A stretch of 58,852 nucleotides of DNA from Sphingobium scionense (GCF_014197035.1 NZ_JACIEU010000028.1:1-58852); one strand, 5' to 3'; numbered from the stretch's first letter, positions 6,796-15,801 are shown. Notes: a model not told the origin generated them from the letters alone. Program-made: numbers and translations.

Positions 6796-9360
6796 ATGCG
6801 AGCGGTTCGTAGCGGTTTTCTTGTAGGCATTGCAGTCAGTGCTTTGGTCGCAGTTTCTCCGGCTTCGGCGCAGGCGGACAAGTCTGTCGCCTTCGATCTT
6901 CCAGCCCAATCGCTTACGGAAGCTCTTCGCAAGGTTGCGCGCGAAGGTGGTTTGGAATTCTCTGCGCCCGCCGATCCGTTGCGGGGCAAAAGGTCAAAGC
7001 GTCTCTCAGGAACATTCACGATTGAAGAGGCTGCCCGGCAGTTACTTGCTGGAACACAGCTGACGGCTGAAGTCGCCGAAGGAGCCCTGATTGTTCGCGA
7101 GAATGTCCGTTCGGCAAAAAGCGACAGATTGGGAAACGGCGAAAGTGACATCATCGTGACCGGGTCGCGAATTGAGACAGCGGATTCCGCTTCGGCCATG
7201 ATCCGCTTAGACGCTGACGCCATAAAGCTTGCAGGCCAAACGGATCTCGGGCAGGCGCTTCGAACGTTGCCACAGAATTTCGGCGGCGGACAAAACCCGG
7301 GTGTACTGTCCGGCGCGGTCGGGGTGAACAACCTCGATCTCTCATCTGGCTCATCCGCCAATCTGCGTGGCCTCGGCGGCGATGCCACTTTGACGCTATT
7401 GAACGGCCATCGCCTGTCCTATGGGTCCGTCGTTCAGGCCGTTGATCTCAGCACCATTCCGCTTGCTGCGGTCGATAGGGTCGAAATTGTCCCGGATGGG
7501 GCATCAGCAGTTTACGGCACGGATGCTGTCGGCGGCGTGGTAAACATCATCCTCAAGCGTAACTACGAAGGCATATCGGTTTCGAGCACAATCGGGGGCG
7601 CGACAGGTGGAGGGAATGTCCGACAGCAGTACAGTGCAGTTGCGGGAAAAAGTTGGAAATCTGGCAATGTGATGGCGGCAATCAGCTACGATCACAATTC
7701 CCAGATTGACGCGAAGGATCGGACCTATACGGCATACATGCCAGACGGCAACACTCTCTATCCCAGAGTGAGTCAGACGAGTGGTCTCCTTTCTGCCACG
7801 CAGGCCCTTTCCGACACAGTAAATTTTTCAGTCGATGCAACATATAGTCGGCGAACAACTTTTCGATCGTATGGCGAATCGGCTGAGTATATTTATGAGA
7901 ATATGCCAACTACGACCTCCTATTCTGTATCACCGAGCATAAAAATCGACGCAGGAAGTGGATGGGACGTAACCGTATCCGGCACCTATGGACGTGACCG
8001 TATTCGGTTTGATCAGGCGTGGGTATCGAATGGCACCACCATGAGCCATACCCGCGGTTGCTACTGCAATGAGCTGATCAATGTGGAAGCCTTCGCGACA
8101 GGGTCGGTCGCCGAGCTTAACAGCAACCCCGTGAAGGTTGTGGCGGGCGGCGGCTATCGATACAACCAGCATATCGCTGTTCGCGACGAGGCCGCATTGC
8201 CGGATTCTCGCGGCTCAGTTGAGAGCTATTACGGCTTTACGGAAATTTCGATCCCGATCGTCGGGCCGGCTCAGGATATAAATTTCCTGAAAAAGCTGGA
8301 GTTCAACGCAGCACTGCGTTTCGAGCATTACCCCCAAATCGCCTCGGTCGCGGTCCCCAAGTTCGGGGTCATTTACGGGATTTCGGACGAAATCGAAATT
8401 AAAGGTACGTGGGGGAAGTCGTTCAAGGCACCAAGTCTCTACGATCAGTTCGCGACCAACTACAGCTACCTGTATCCCGCGAACTATTTTGGTGGAGATC
8501 GCTTTCCCAGCGGCTCGACATTGCTCGTCGATATTGGCGGAAGCCCAAATCTAAAACCGGAAAAAGCAACGTCATGGTCAGTGTCGACGGCGATCCGTCC
8601 AAATTTCCTGGACGGATTCAGCTTTCAAGCGACATATTTCAATGTCGACTACAAAGACCGTGTCGTGCAGCCCGTCGCGGGAACTGCCATTTTTCAGGCC
8701 CTGTCGGACGAAAGTTTCTCGGATTTTGTCGCCTATAGCCCTTCGCAGACCGATATCGATCAAATCATCGCCAACTCTGCCCAGTTCTATAACTATTCCG
8801 GTTCGTCGCAGGTCGATAACGTCGTCGCGATCCTTCATAACAGGAACACGAATGCTGTTCGGCAGCGTATTGAAGGTGTTGATATCTCGCTGGACTACCG
8901 GATAGCAGTAAGCCCAAGTTCGACACTGCTTCTGAACGCCAACGGCGCCTGGCTTTGGTCCAAGCAGGAACTGACATCGAATGCAGGCTGGATGCCGCTT
9001 GCCGGGACAATTTTTAATCCCGCCAGGTTCAAGGGTCGCGCGAGCGTAGGTTGGACCAATGGTGGATCGGCGGCCGCTGTTTATATCAATCATATTGCCG
9101 GAATTACCGATAATCGGATCGAACCTCACGTCGATCTTGAATCACAAACTACGGTCGACTTGTCGTTGCGTTACACCTTGCCGGACGACTTCGCTAATTT
9201 CTCCGGCATAAGCTTCACGTTGAATGCCCAGAATGTCTTTAACAAGCGTCCCCCATACGCGGCTCCGAGCGGCGGCTACAACTATTACGCAAACTACGAC
9301 TCTACGAATTTCTCCGCCATTGGCCGGTTCATAAGCCTCACAATAGCCAAGGACTTCTGA
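6796..9360 (+). CDS. TonB-dependent receptor with N-terminal signalling (STN) domain
   Basis: 854 aa. Signal peptide about 1-26, ending SPASAQA. The STN domain, about 30-85 (FDLPAQSLTEALRKVAREGGL), signals to FecR. A plug follows with DIIVTGSRI (about 115-123), LTLLNGHR and DRVEIVPDGASAVYGTDAVGGVVNIILKR. The rest is a 22-strand barrel ending in an aromatic-terminated strand, GRFISLTIAKDF. It imports a ligand across the outer membrane with TonB energy and reports binding. The gene lies between fecR and the isopeptidase, so I infer that the ligand is the lasso peptide made here or a related one. Base composition is clearly less GC-rich than that of the conjugation genes. Confidence 0.9.
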   Translation: MRAVRSGFLVGIAVSALVAVSPASAQADKSVAFDLPAQSLTEALRKVAREGGLEFSAPADPLRGKRSKRLSGTFTIEEAARQLLAGTQLTAEVAEGALIVRENVRSAKSDRLGNGESDIIVTGSRIETADSASAMIRLDADAIKLAGQTDLGQALRTLPQNFGGGQNPGVLSGAVGVNNLDLSSGSSANLRGLGGDATLTLLNGHRLSYGSVVQAVDLSTIPLAAVDRVEIVPDGASAVYGTDAVGGVVNIILKRNYEGISVSSTIGGATGGGNVRQQYSAVAGKSWKSGNVMAAISYDHNSQIDAKDRTYTAYMPDGNTLYPRVSQTSGLLSATQALSDTVNFSVDATYSRRTTFRSYGESAEYIYENMPTTTSYSVSPSIKIDAGSGWDVTVSGTYGRDRIRFDQAWVSNGTTMSHTRGCYCNELINVEAFATGSVAELNSNPVKVVAGGGYRYNQHIAVRDEAALPDSRGSVESYYGFTEISIPIVGPAQDINFLKKLEFNAALRFEHYPQIASVAVPKFGVIYGISDEIEIKGTWGKSFKAPSLYDQFATNYSYLYPANYFGGDRFPSGSTLLVDIGGSPNLKPEKATSWSVSTAIRPNFLDGFSFQATYFNVDYKDRVVQPVAGTAIFQALSDESFSDFVAYSPSQTDIDQIIANSAQFYNYSGSSQVDNVVAILHNRNTNAVRQRIEGVDISLDYRIAVSPSSTLLLNANGAWLWSKQELTSNAGWMPLAGTIFNPARFKGRASVGWTNGGSAAAVYINHIAGITDNRIEPHVDLESQTTVDLSLRYTLPDDFANFSGISFTLNAQNVFNKRPPYAAPSGGYNYYANYDSTNFSAIGRFISLTIAKDF

Positions 9361-9401
9361 GCCGACCGCAGAATATCATCCAACTTTCTCTGAGTGAATA
9401 T

Positions 9402-11435
9402 ATGGCCCGGTGTCGTGCAACAACCGGCTTGAGCCTTGTCGCGGCTCTCGCATTCGGTTCCTTTTCGGAGACCGCCTTCGCTGAATCGAAACGGTGCGAA
9501 TTGGCGCCTCGTGAGATGTTCGGGCAAGAAGGCAAGCGAGGGATATCTGCGGAAGATCTCGCCAATCTGACGGATTTTGGCGACTCTGGGGTCTCGCCGT
9601 CATCATACGCCTTTGAGCTTCAGCCGGGAGGAGCGTTCCTGGCCGTGCGCGCTCGGCGTGCCATCGTGGGGGACGATAGCTATTGCACCGCGATCGCCCT
9701 CGTCCCGCTGGACTCAAAGAAAAGGACGAAGGTCATTGACGATGGTGGGGACATCGCACCAGCGACGGGTGACATTTACGGAATTGCCGATATCCCGGTC
9801 GGAGGGCCAAAAGCGGCGCTCTTGCGCTGGTCGCCATCCGGTGGGAGCCTTGCATATACAAAAATCGCCGGAACCCGATCTGAAATCTGGATATATGAAC
9901 TGGCTAGCGCGTCGTCACATCTGCTGCTCTCGAGCGCAGTAGACATTGAGGCTCTTTCGTGGTCGCCTGATGGTACAGCCTTGTTGTTTTCAAGCCGTCC
10001 AGGAAAGATGGACGCCCTTGCAGCAATCGAAGCGGAGGGGCGCCAAGGCTACCACTATGACGGTCGCTTCTGGCCGCTGTCCGGTGACCGCCCGTTTCTT
10101 TCGTCCGATATTCCATCAATTGATCAGGCGATAGACGTCCAAAATCGTGCTGGCCGAGCCGTCCGTCCCGATGATGTGAGCGCGCTGCATCCATCTGCCT
10201 CGCGACCTGCAGGAAGCATCAGATTTGCGGAATCGAACGATGGTTCGCGTCTGGCCTGGACCATCCGCGAAAGCGACAGTGTCAGCGGTGAGACGGCATT
10301 GAAGGTGAAGGTGGAAAAGCATGATATTGCATGCGGATGGGATGCTTGTTCCAACATAGTCGCGATGTGGTGGTCAGATGATGGAAAACATCTTCTATAT
10401 CAACGATATGCTGGCATTGGAGATAACCGTACAGAATTCTTCATCTGGTCACCTGGGAGCGGGAAGCCGCGCCGGTTCCTAAGTACGATTGACGCTGTGT
10501 TTGGTTGTCGACCGTGGCAGCAGCAGCTTGTCTGCGCCCAAGAAACATCGACGAAGCCGCGCAGGATCATCGCGGTCTCGCCGAGCGATGGACGTCGACA
10601 CACCCTTTTCGATCCGAATCCGTGGTTTGACAAGCTGTCCTCGGGCTCAGTCAGGCGGCTGGAATGGTCTAACGAATTCAACATTTCGACCTTCGGTGAT
10701 CTCGTCCTTCCTCCAAGCCCTAGAGAACGGAAAAGATTGCCGCTCGTCATTGTTCAATATGATTCGCGTGGCTTTCTCCGCGGCGGCACTGGCGACGAAT
10801 ATCCAATCCAGGCCATGGCCGCACAAGGTTTCGCTGTACTTAGCTTCAACCGCCCCACGTGGTACGGATCACTGCACAAGCCCAAGGACCAAATTGAGCT
10901 TCTCAAAGCAAGCATAAATGGCTGGGCCGATCGCAGAAGCAATCTGTCCTCGCTGAAGGTAATTATTGATAAACTCGTGAATGAAGGCCTAGTAGACGCC
11001 AATCGTGTTGCGATCACAGGCTTGAGCGATGGCGCATCGACTGCAACTTTCGCTTTGTCGAACTCGACACTATTTTCAGCTGCGATTCTCAGCACCTGCT
11101 GTGAGGCGCCTTCGACGCTGGCGCTCGCCGGAGAAGCCTTGCACGATTTCTACGTAGAGATTGGCTATCCTACTTCCTTCGCCGCAAATCCGGGGTTCTG
11201 GCGGGAGGGGTCTCTAATGGATGCACCGAGAGCACGTCCTGTACCAATGCTTATTCAGGCATCATCCGGCGAGTATCGTATGGCTCTTACCACATATCGC
11301 GAACTCAAGGGACGTGGATGGCCAATCGAAATGTTTGTCTATCCTGACGAAGGACACGTAAAAGTGCATCCGGCCCATCGTCTGGCGATATACCGTAGGA
11401 ATATAGCATGGCTGCAGAAGCAGCTTTCGCCATAA
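9402..11435 (+). CDS. Lasso-peptide isopeptidase (Atxe2-like, prolyl-oligopeptidase family S9)
   Basis: 677 aa. Signal peptide about 1-27 (ending ETAFA), so it is probably periplasmic. A beta-propeller-like region (repeats such as LRWSPSGGSLAY and LSWSPDGTALLF) precedes an alpha/beta-hydrolase domain. Nucleophile S542 is in ITGLSDGAS, and the likely acid is E624 in SSGEYR rather than the Asp of classical oligopeptidases. H652 is in PDEGHVKVH. This Ser/Glu/His set is that of the astexin isopeptidase AtxE2 as I recall it. Such enzymes hydrolyse the isopeptide bond and linearise the lasso. It lies directly after the TonB receptor and convergent to the biosynthetic genes, the standard layout for this class. 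Confidence 0.88.
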   Translation: MARCRATTGLSLVAALAFGSFSETAFAESKRCELAPREMFGQEGKRGISAEDLANLTDFGDSGVSPSSYAFELQPGGAFLAVRARRAIVGDDSYCTAIALVPLDSKKRTKVIDDGGDIAPATGDIYGIADIPVGGPKAALLRWSPSGGSLAYTKIAGTRSEIWIYELASASSHLLLSSAVDIEALSWSPDGTALLFSSRPGKMDALAAIEAEGRQGYHYDGRFWPLSGDRPFLSSDIPSIDQAIDVQNRAGRAVRPDDVSALHPSASRPAGSIRFAESNDGSRLAWTIRESDSVSGETALKVKVEKHDIACGWDACSNIVAMWWSDDGKHLLYQRYAGIGDNRTEFFIWSPGSGKPRRFLSTIDAVFGCRPWQQQLVCAQETSTKPRRIIAVSPSDGRRHTLFDPNPWFDKLSSGSVRRLEWSNEFNISTFGDLVLPPSPRERKRLPLVIVQYDSRGFLRGGTGDEYPIQAMAAQGFAVLSFNRPTWYGSLHKPKDQIELLKASINGWADRRSNLSSLKVIIDKLVNEGLVDANRVAITGLSDGASTATFALSNSTLFSAAILSTCCEAPSTLALAGEALHDFYVEIGYPTSFAANPGFWREGSLMDAPRARPVPMLIQASSGEYRMALTTYRELKGRGWPIEMFVYPDEGHVKVHPAHRLAIYRRNIAWLQKQLSP

Positions 11436-11452
11436 CTCTATAAATCCAGCAA

Positions 11453-13153
11453 TCAGCACCAATTCCGGCACCAGATTTCTGTCTCATGCAGTTGCAGAAT
11501 ACGAGCACGCTGGGACGCAGAAATAGCATCCTGCGTTTGGAGATGTGTGATCTGATCCATGTCGATCAGTTTGTGAGAGACAAGCGTTCCGTCGTTCAAA
11601 TCCCTGAATATTTGATCGCGATTGAGCGCAAATATCTGATACAGCAGCCCATCGAACGCGCCTTTAGTGCTTCTGTTGATGATGGGCATGGGCAGAAAAG
11701 GCTGCATAGCGGTACGCGCAAGTGCGCGATCTCGCCCGCCCATGAACCAAAACCAGGTCGGAATCGACAGGCATAGTTCGATTACAGGCTGGGAGAGAAG
11801 CGGGTAGATCGTGGGTCGAGTGCTGCGGATGTTCAAATAGTCCGTTGTTGCGATACCACGTGCGATGTTTCGCAGATGCTGCTTCTGCCCAGGCCCAGCG
11901 CTTCTGGCTGACTGCAACCATGGATGAGACTCGTTGCTGGCCATAGATATAGCCGACGATGCCATAAGTTCGGTCTGTCGCGGCCAAGAAGCGGCTATTC
12001 GGCCTGGATTCCATATGGCCTGCGCCGCCTGCCGGAAAACCGACCATAGTTCAACGCCGGTCACGTCACAGATGTTGATTGCCGTCGAAACCAGCGAGCG
12101 CGAGAGCCCGGTATGTCGGTAAAGTTCGGCCAGCGGGTATGCAGAATGCAGCTTACCGAAGACATTGTCTCCGCCACCTCCATTGAAATGCGCGCAGGCA
12201 TCGATTGCGGTTGCAAATCTCTCTGAAGCATCATCAAAAACCTGCGTGAACGAACACGCAGAAGGTCTTGGTCGAAAACCGGACCGATTTTCGGTAACAT
12301 CGATGCTGTCGGCTTCGGAGCATTCGCAGCGGACAGTTTTATCCAGATGGTTGGCCAGCTGTTCCGCATAGGCTCGCTCATCACCGCCAGGCGATCTTGT
12401 GTAGAAATGAAGAAGTTCGACAGTTCCGTGTCGGGTAGCCAATTCAGCAATGGCTGAGGAGTCAAATCCTCCTGATGCGGAGACCGCGGCCCGAGGATAG
12501 CGAGCGCACCACGCAGCCAATACCTGGTTCAAAACTTTCCATAGATTCTCCGCCGCCTCTTCAAAGCTATACTCGTCGTTCCTGCCAAGAAATGCAGATG
12601 GATCCCAGTACAACTGGTGATGGGGACCGTCCGTGTCAATTACAACCATCTCCCCAGGCGTAACTTCAATGATTTGATCGATACAGGTGCGATGCTCCCG
12701 GAGATCAGAGGCCATGAGGCAATCGGCGACGCTCATCCAATCAATGCGCGCTTGGCTTGCCAGAACCTTTGTCATCTCGACGGCGCTCGTACCAACGACC
12801 ACGCGCTCGGGCTCCACGGCATAGTAGCATGGAATCATGCCAGACGGATCGCGATATATGGCGGTAAGGCGCTTGTCAGGATCGTGCGCGACGACAACGA
12901 ACCTACCCCAATAATTCCGCGCGACATCGTGAACATGTTCGGCCGCGCCCTTTGATCCCCTGCTGAATGGCGATTTCGTTCCATCGTAAGGAAAGCAATC
13001 TCCCAGAATAAGAACTTTCCCATCTTCAGCGCGGGCAACGTTCAAATCTGGGCTATGCTCTAATTGGATGCCCTGCGGTCGGTGACCTAAAATTTGAGCT
13101 TCCGCAGAACTTTCCACTCCCCGCCGTAGGTCGATGCGGTATGAGGTGTTCAC
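11453..13153 (-). CDS. Lasso-peptide cyclase, C protein (asparagine-synthetase-like)
   Basis: 566 aa from a GTG start that overlaps the stop of the B gene (GTGA). The N-terminal half is a glutamine-amidotransferase-like domain without the catalytic Cys2 (the protein begins MNTSY), as expected for lasso cyclases. The C-terminal half has the ATP-pyrophosphatase loop SGGFDSS at residues 227-233 and GGGGDNVF further on. The enzyme adenylates the Asp side chain of the core peptide and joins it to the freed N-terminal Gly amine, trapping the threaded tail. It is the last gene of the A-B-C operon. No ABC exporter follows, consistent with the isopeptidase class. Confidence 0.92.
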   Translation of the reverse strand: MNTSYRIDLRRGVESSAEAQILGHRPQGIQLEHSPDLNVARAEDGKVLILGDCFPYDGTKSPFSRGSKGAAEHVHDVARNYWGRFVVVAHDPDKRLTAIYRDPSGMIPCYYAVEPERVVVGTSAVEMTKVLASQARIDWMSVADCLMASDLREHRTCIDQIIEVTPGEMVVIDTDGPHHQLYWDPSAFLGRNDEYSFEEAAENLWKVLNQVLAAWCARYPRAAVSASGGFDSSAIAELATRHGTVELLHFYTRSPGGDERAYAEQLANHLDKTVRCECSEADSIDVTENRSGFRPRPSACSFTQVFDDASERFATAIDACAHFNGGGGDNVFGKLHSAYPLAELYRHTGLSRSLVSTAINICDVTGVELWSVFRQAAQAIWNPGRIAASWPRQTELMASSAISMASNESHPWLQSARSAGPGQKQHLRNIARGIATTDYLNIRSTRPTIYPLLSQPVIELCLSIPTWFWFMGGRDRALARTAMQPFLPMPIINRSTKGAFDGLLYQIFALNRDQIFRDLNDGTLVSHKLIDMDQITHLQTQDAISASQRARILQLHETEIWCRNWC

Positions 13154-13821
13154 GGCACAACCTTTATTGCACGGAAATCCGCCACCGCCTCCAAATCTTG
13201 TCCCAAGACCGTGTCATGATGCTGTATCCAGCAATGTGCCATGAACGGCGACGGCTGAATGCCGAACACGAGCTTTGTGCGGATTCGTTGAAGTCCGAGA
13301 TAGGCGCGCAGAGCAAGCGCATCTGGCAGACATTTGTCCTTCCGTGGAAATAGTCGCAATGCTTGGGTAAAGCAGTGGAGCATCGGTTCGATGTTTGAGG
13401 GTAGCACGTCGATGGATTTGGTTCTCAAAGTGTACTGAGAAAGATGTATGATCGTTCTCAGATGTACTCTTCCGATCAAACCATGAAATATTGCCAGGAA
13501 GAGCACAGCGCACGGTAGAAGGTAGATAGCCGTGAAGACCGGAAAGATCTTGTCTGAACGCCCGGTAATGGCGTGAACTGAATGCAGCTGACAAGGCGGC
13601 TCGAGAACCTTCTGCCTTCCCTCGGCGTCAACAAATAGTCCAGTATCAATCAGCTGTTTTCTGGAGGATTCAGACAACTCGCCACCTTGCAGCAGCTGGT
13701 CGACAGTTGCTGCCAAACTGGCTGATGCGCCAAGGTAGCGATCGCGGCTGACGTCAAGGAAGTAGAGATGGCCTTCCAACTCGCAGTAGCCGACATCCTG
13801 CTTGAGAATGACATGTTCCAC
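13150..13821 (-). CDS. Lasso-peptide leader peptidase, B protein (RRE plus transglutaminase-like)
   Basis: 223 aa from a GTG at 13821, chosen because GGAGGG sits five bases upstream; a TTG six codons earlier has no such site. The N-terminal 75 residues (KQDVGYCELEGHLYFLDVSRDRYLG-like beta strands) are a PqqD-type RiPP recognition element that grips the leader. The C-terminal part is a transglutaminase-like cysteine protease with C164 (KDKCLPDALALR), H196 (MAHCW) and probably D209. It removes the leader so that Gly1 is free for ring closure. The two domains are fused in one chain, as usual for proteobacterial lasso systems. Its stop overlaps the cyclase start. Confidence 0.9.
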   Translation of the reverse strand: MEHVILKQDVGYCELEGHLYFLDVSRDRYLGASASLAATVDQLLQGGELSESSRKQLIDTGLFVDAEGRQKVLEPPCQLHSVHAITGRSDKIFPVFTAIYLLPCAVLFLAIFHGLIGRVHLRTIIHLSQYTLRTKSIDVLPSNIEPMLHCFTQALRLFPRKDKCLPDALALRAYLGLQRIRTKLVFGIQPSPFMAHCWIQHHDTVLGQDLEAVADFRAIKVVP

Positions 13822-13886
13822 CGCGCCCTCCGATAGCAACAGTACCTGATCCAGCCCTGGGCACGGACCAGGTACCGTTCTGGGTG

Positions 13887-14021
13887 TCAGTCGTCGAGGA
13901 TGCCCGGCGCCTGCTGCTTGGCGGGAAGGTCGATGGATCCCTGCCCGACACCGTTCGTCACCGCGCTGGCAACGCCCAGTTCGATCACGTCGTCGCTCGA
14001 CTTGTCATATTCGCGTTCCAT
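13887..14021 (-). CDS. Lasso-peptide precursor (A peptide)
   Basis: 44 codons; start fixed by AAGGAGG at 14027-14033, five bases before the ATG. Leader: residues 1-23, acidic and ending VTN, with the conserved Thr at the penultimate position (T22). Predicted core: residues 24-44, ring GVGQGSID then tail LPAKQQAPGILDD. G24 supplies the N-terminal amine and D31 (core Asp8) the side-chain carboxylate of an eight-residue macrolactam ring. The core resembles what I recall of syanodin I from Sphingobium yanoikuyae, which also has an Asp8 ring and ends GILDD. B and C follow on the same strand. Bulky plug residues are not obvious in the tail (K, Q, Q, I, L are candidates). Confidence 0.9.
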   Translation of the reverse strand: MEREYDKSSDDVIELGVASAVTNGVGQGSIDLPAKQQAPGILDD

Positions 14022-14097
14022 ATTTGCCTCCTTCTGTCGCCACATGGTCCGTGGCGAGTTGAAGGCTAGGCTTGGGAACAAATATATTCAGCAATAT

Positions 14098-14118
14098 ATG
14101 CTTTCATTTTGAAAGCAT
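14098..14118. promoter_or_regulatory. Palindromic operator upstream of the lasso precursor
   Basis: Perfect inverted repeat ATGCTTTCA - TTT - TGAAAGCAT, 77 bp upstream of the precursor ATG and just downstream of the GntR gene stop. The 8-bp half sites TGCTTTCA/TGAAAGCA with a 3-bp spacer recur exactly at 15326-15344, upstream of the XRE-GntR pair. The surrounding DNA is AT-rich and could hold the core promoter of the A-B-C operon. I infer a binding site for one of the two linked regulators. Confidence 0.7.
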
Positions 14119-14192
14119 TATTTGTGCTCTTCGAGACAAAGAAAGAAAACTCCGCCTGGATGCGGCCTTATCTTTCATTATCAAACCCTTGG

Positions 14193-14807
14193 CTATGGCT
14201 CACATAACATCGATACGGCCCGGATACGGCGCCGATGATAGTTCCAGAGCATTTGCAAAAGGGCTTTTCCTGTCCCTGAAACTGCCAATATATTGGCAGA
14301 GTTGAGCTCGTCGGCACAGTCTTGCCAGCGCTCGATCTCCCGGAGTCGCACGGCCCGCAGGCGCTCTCCGGCGTTAGCAATCGCCGCGACAATCTCCTCT
14401 GAACCGGAGACGCTCGCCAGCGTGACAAACATGCGTTCGGTCGTAGCGACGATCGCTTCCGGCGTCGTGTAGTCGGTAAACCAGCCATCCGGCGCTATGG
14501 GAAGCTGAGCGTTGGCCCTCACGCCGGGTTTCAGCGCCAGGCGAATGAGTTGACCGTGCCATGTATAGCAGCCGCGCAATTTTTCCGGCGTCCAGCCAAT
14601 GACGCGAAAGCCATGATGATGCCCCACTTCCAGCAGCCGCTCACCAAACATGCGGTGTAGCGTGTCGCGGATCGGCGAGGAGCTGAGCCCGAATTCAGTT
14701 GCAAGGTCCGGCACCGAAAGATCGGAATATCCGGCATAGCCGCCTGAAAGCAGCGCGTGCTTAAGGTCTCGGTAGACCTGTTCGGCATGACGTGTTCCAG
14801 GCGACAT
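14193..14807 (-). CDS. GntR-family transcriptional regulator
   Basis: 204 aa. The N-terminal winged helix shows VYRDLKHALLSGGY, then LSVPDLATEFGLSSSPIRDTLHRMFGERLLEVGHHHGFRVIGWT, the classic GntR pattern. The C-terminal part is helical and could be a FadR/FCD-like effector domain, though it is short. The gene starts 6 bp after the XRE gene stop and is followed, on the same strand, by the lasso precursor operon with a palindromic operator between them. A role in controlling lasso production is likely but inferred; the effector is unknown. Confidence 0.75.
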   Translation of the reverse strand: MSPGTRHAEQVYRDLKHALLSGGYAGYSDLSVPDLATEFGLSSSPIRDTLHRMFGERLLEVGHHHGFRVIGWTPEKLRGCYTWHGQLIRLALKPGVRANAQLPIAPDGWFTDYTTPEAIVATTERMFVTLASVSGSEEIVAAIANAGERLRAVRLREIERWQDCADELNSANILAVSGTGKALLQMLWNYHRRRIRAVSMLCEP

Positions 14808-14813
14808 GACAAA

Positions 14814-15236
14814 TCACTCGTCCGTATTCTCATCGGCATCGTCATCGGCGGCGGGCGTCAGGAGCTGGCGTGAGAGCGTGTCGAGATTATGTTGCGCGAT
14901 GGCGTCGATGCAGACCGTTTCGAGTTTCGAGAGATCGCCTTCAAGGAGTCCGCGCGGGAACACACGGCCATGCTCGATGAAAAGAAGAGGAATGACGAGA
15001 TGCCCGGTCGAGAGACCCAGCGCATGCGCACAACGAAAATGATCGTCGAGCCGCGATTTTGGGTTGCCGGCTTCGATTTCGCGTAGCCAGCGGGTTCCGA
15101 TCCCGACGGTCGCCGCGAAGTCTTCCTGCGTTATTCTCCCGAATCGTCTCATCATCTCTATGCGCCTCCCGGACATCAGTTTGATCGTCGCAAGAACCGA
15201 GGGGTCACGTGCATTGGGCAAAGCCTGAAGCGGCAT
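14814..15236 (-). CDS. XRE-type helix-turn-helix protein
   Basis: 140 aa from the ATG at 15236, preceded by GGGAGA. An upstream in-frame start at 15311 would add 25 residues without a good ribosome site. The helix-turn-helix is about 40-75: RITQEDFAATVGIGTRWLREIEAG followed by the SRLDDHFRCAHALGL helix. The C-terminal part is acidic (DDDADENTDE). It is the first gene of a two-gene unit with the GntR regulator. Its own upstream region carries the same palindrome as the lasso promoter, so it is a candidate for both autoregulation and control of the lasso operon. Confidence 0.75.
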   Translation of the reverse strand: MPLQALPNARDPSVLATIKLMSGRRIEMMRRFGRITQEDFAATVGIGTRWLREIEAGNPKSRLDDHFRCAHALGLSTGHLVIPLLFIEHGRVFPRGLLEGDLSKLETVCIDAIAQHNLDTLSRQLLTPAADDDADENTDE

Positions 15237-15325
15237 GACAAGGTCTCCCTGCCAATGGCTCAAAGCTCCCGTGCACAGCCCAAGGATGTAAAATGTTGTT
15301 AGTCGCACCAATGGTCAAACTATTT

Positions 15326-15344
15326 TGCTTTCAAATTGAAAGCA
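15326..15344. promoter_or_regulatory. Second copy of the lasso-locus operator palindrome
   Basis: Perfect inverted repeat TGCTTTCA - AAT - TGAAAGCA, identical in half-sites and spacing to 14099-14117. It lies about 90 bp upstream of the XRE start, in the gap that should hold the promoter of the XRE-GntR unit. The shared site implies a common regulator for the regulators and the lasso operon. Confidence 0.7.
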
Positions 15345-15393
15345 TTAGCTTGGCGCTTGAATATCCAGTGAAACAGACAGTTATAACATTTCG

Positions 15394-15801
15394 TTAACCG
15401 GCCAATGCCGTCGCTATCTTATAAGCAGTCTGCAGTTCCCGGTCTTCGGAAGTCAGGAACATGATCAGCGCTACATTATAGAGGCGCCATGTCGCCACCC
15501 CGGCTCCACATTCCCCACTCTCGATAAGGCGCCTGCCGACCCGGTCCACGACGGCAGCCAGTCGGGATGTGGTGCCGACAAAGCGGTAGGACGGGCCACC
15601 GAGCTGCCCACATAGGGGTGATTCGAGTTCCGCGGCGATCTCGGAAGGGTCGCAGCGATCGAGAATGCTGATGGCAACATTAAGAGTCGTTCCATAAGGG
15701 ATGAATTCCCGGGTCATTCGCGCGAGCCTGCAATGACAGGCAAGGAACTGGTCGACTCCCTGTTCCGACAGCTGAAGCTTGTAAGTCCTCGAGGTCCTCA
15801 T
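15394..15801 (-). CDS. Hypothetical protein at the start of the conjugation region
   Basis: 135 aa from the ATG at 15801, with AAGGGGA upstream (a longer in-frame start at 15876 lacks one). I do not recognise a domain. The sequence is mixed helical with cysteines in LACHCRL and SGECGAG, and has no signal peptide. It is divergent from the conjugation operon across a 300-bp control region containing three related 16-bp repeats. It may therefore encode a regulator or an accessory DNA-processing factor, but nothing in the protein proves this. Confidence 0.6.
   Translation of the reverse strand: MRTSRTYKLQLSEQGVDQFLACHCRLARMTREFIPYGTTLNVAISILDRCDPSEIAAELESPLCGQLGGPSYRFVGTTSRLAAVVDRVGRRLIESGECGAGVATWRLYNVALIMFLTSEDRELQTAYKIATALAG

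Noticed and set aside
13887..14081. Longer start for the lasso precursor at 14081
   Set aside because: It would add 20 residues before the leader and place the strong AAGGAGG inside the gene; the ATG at 14021 has that site at ideal distance.
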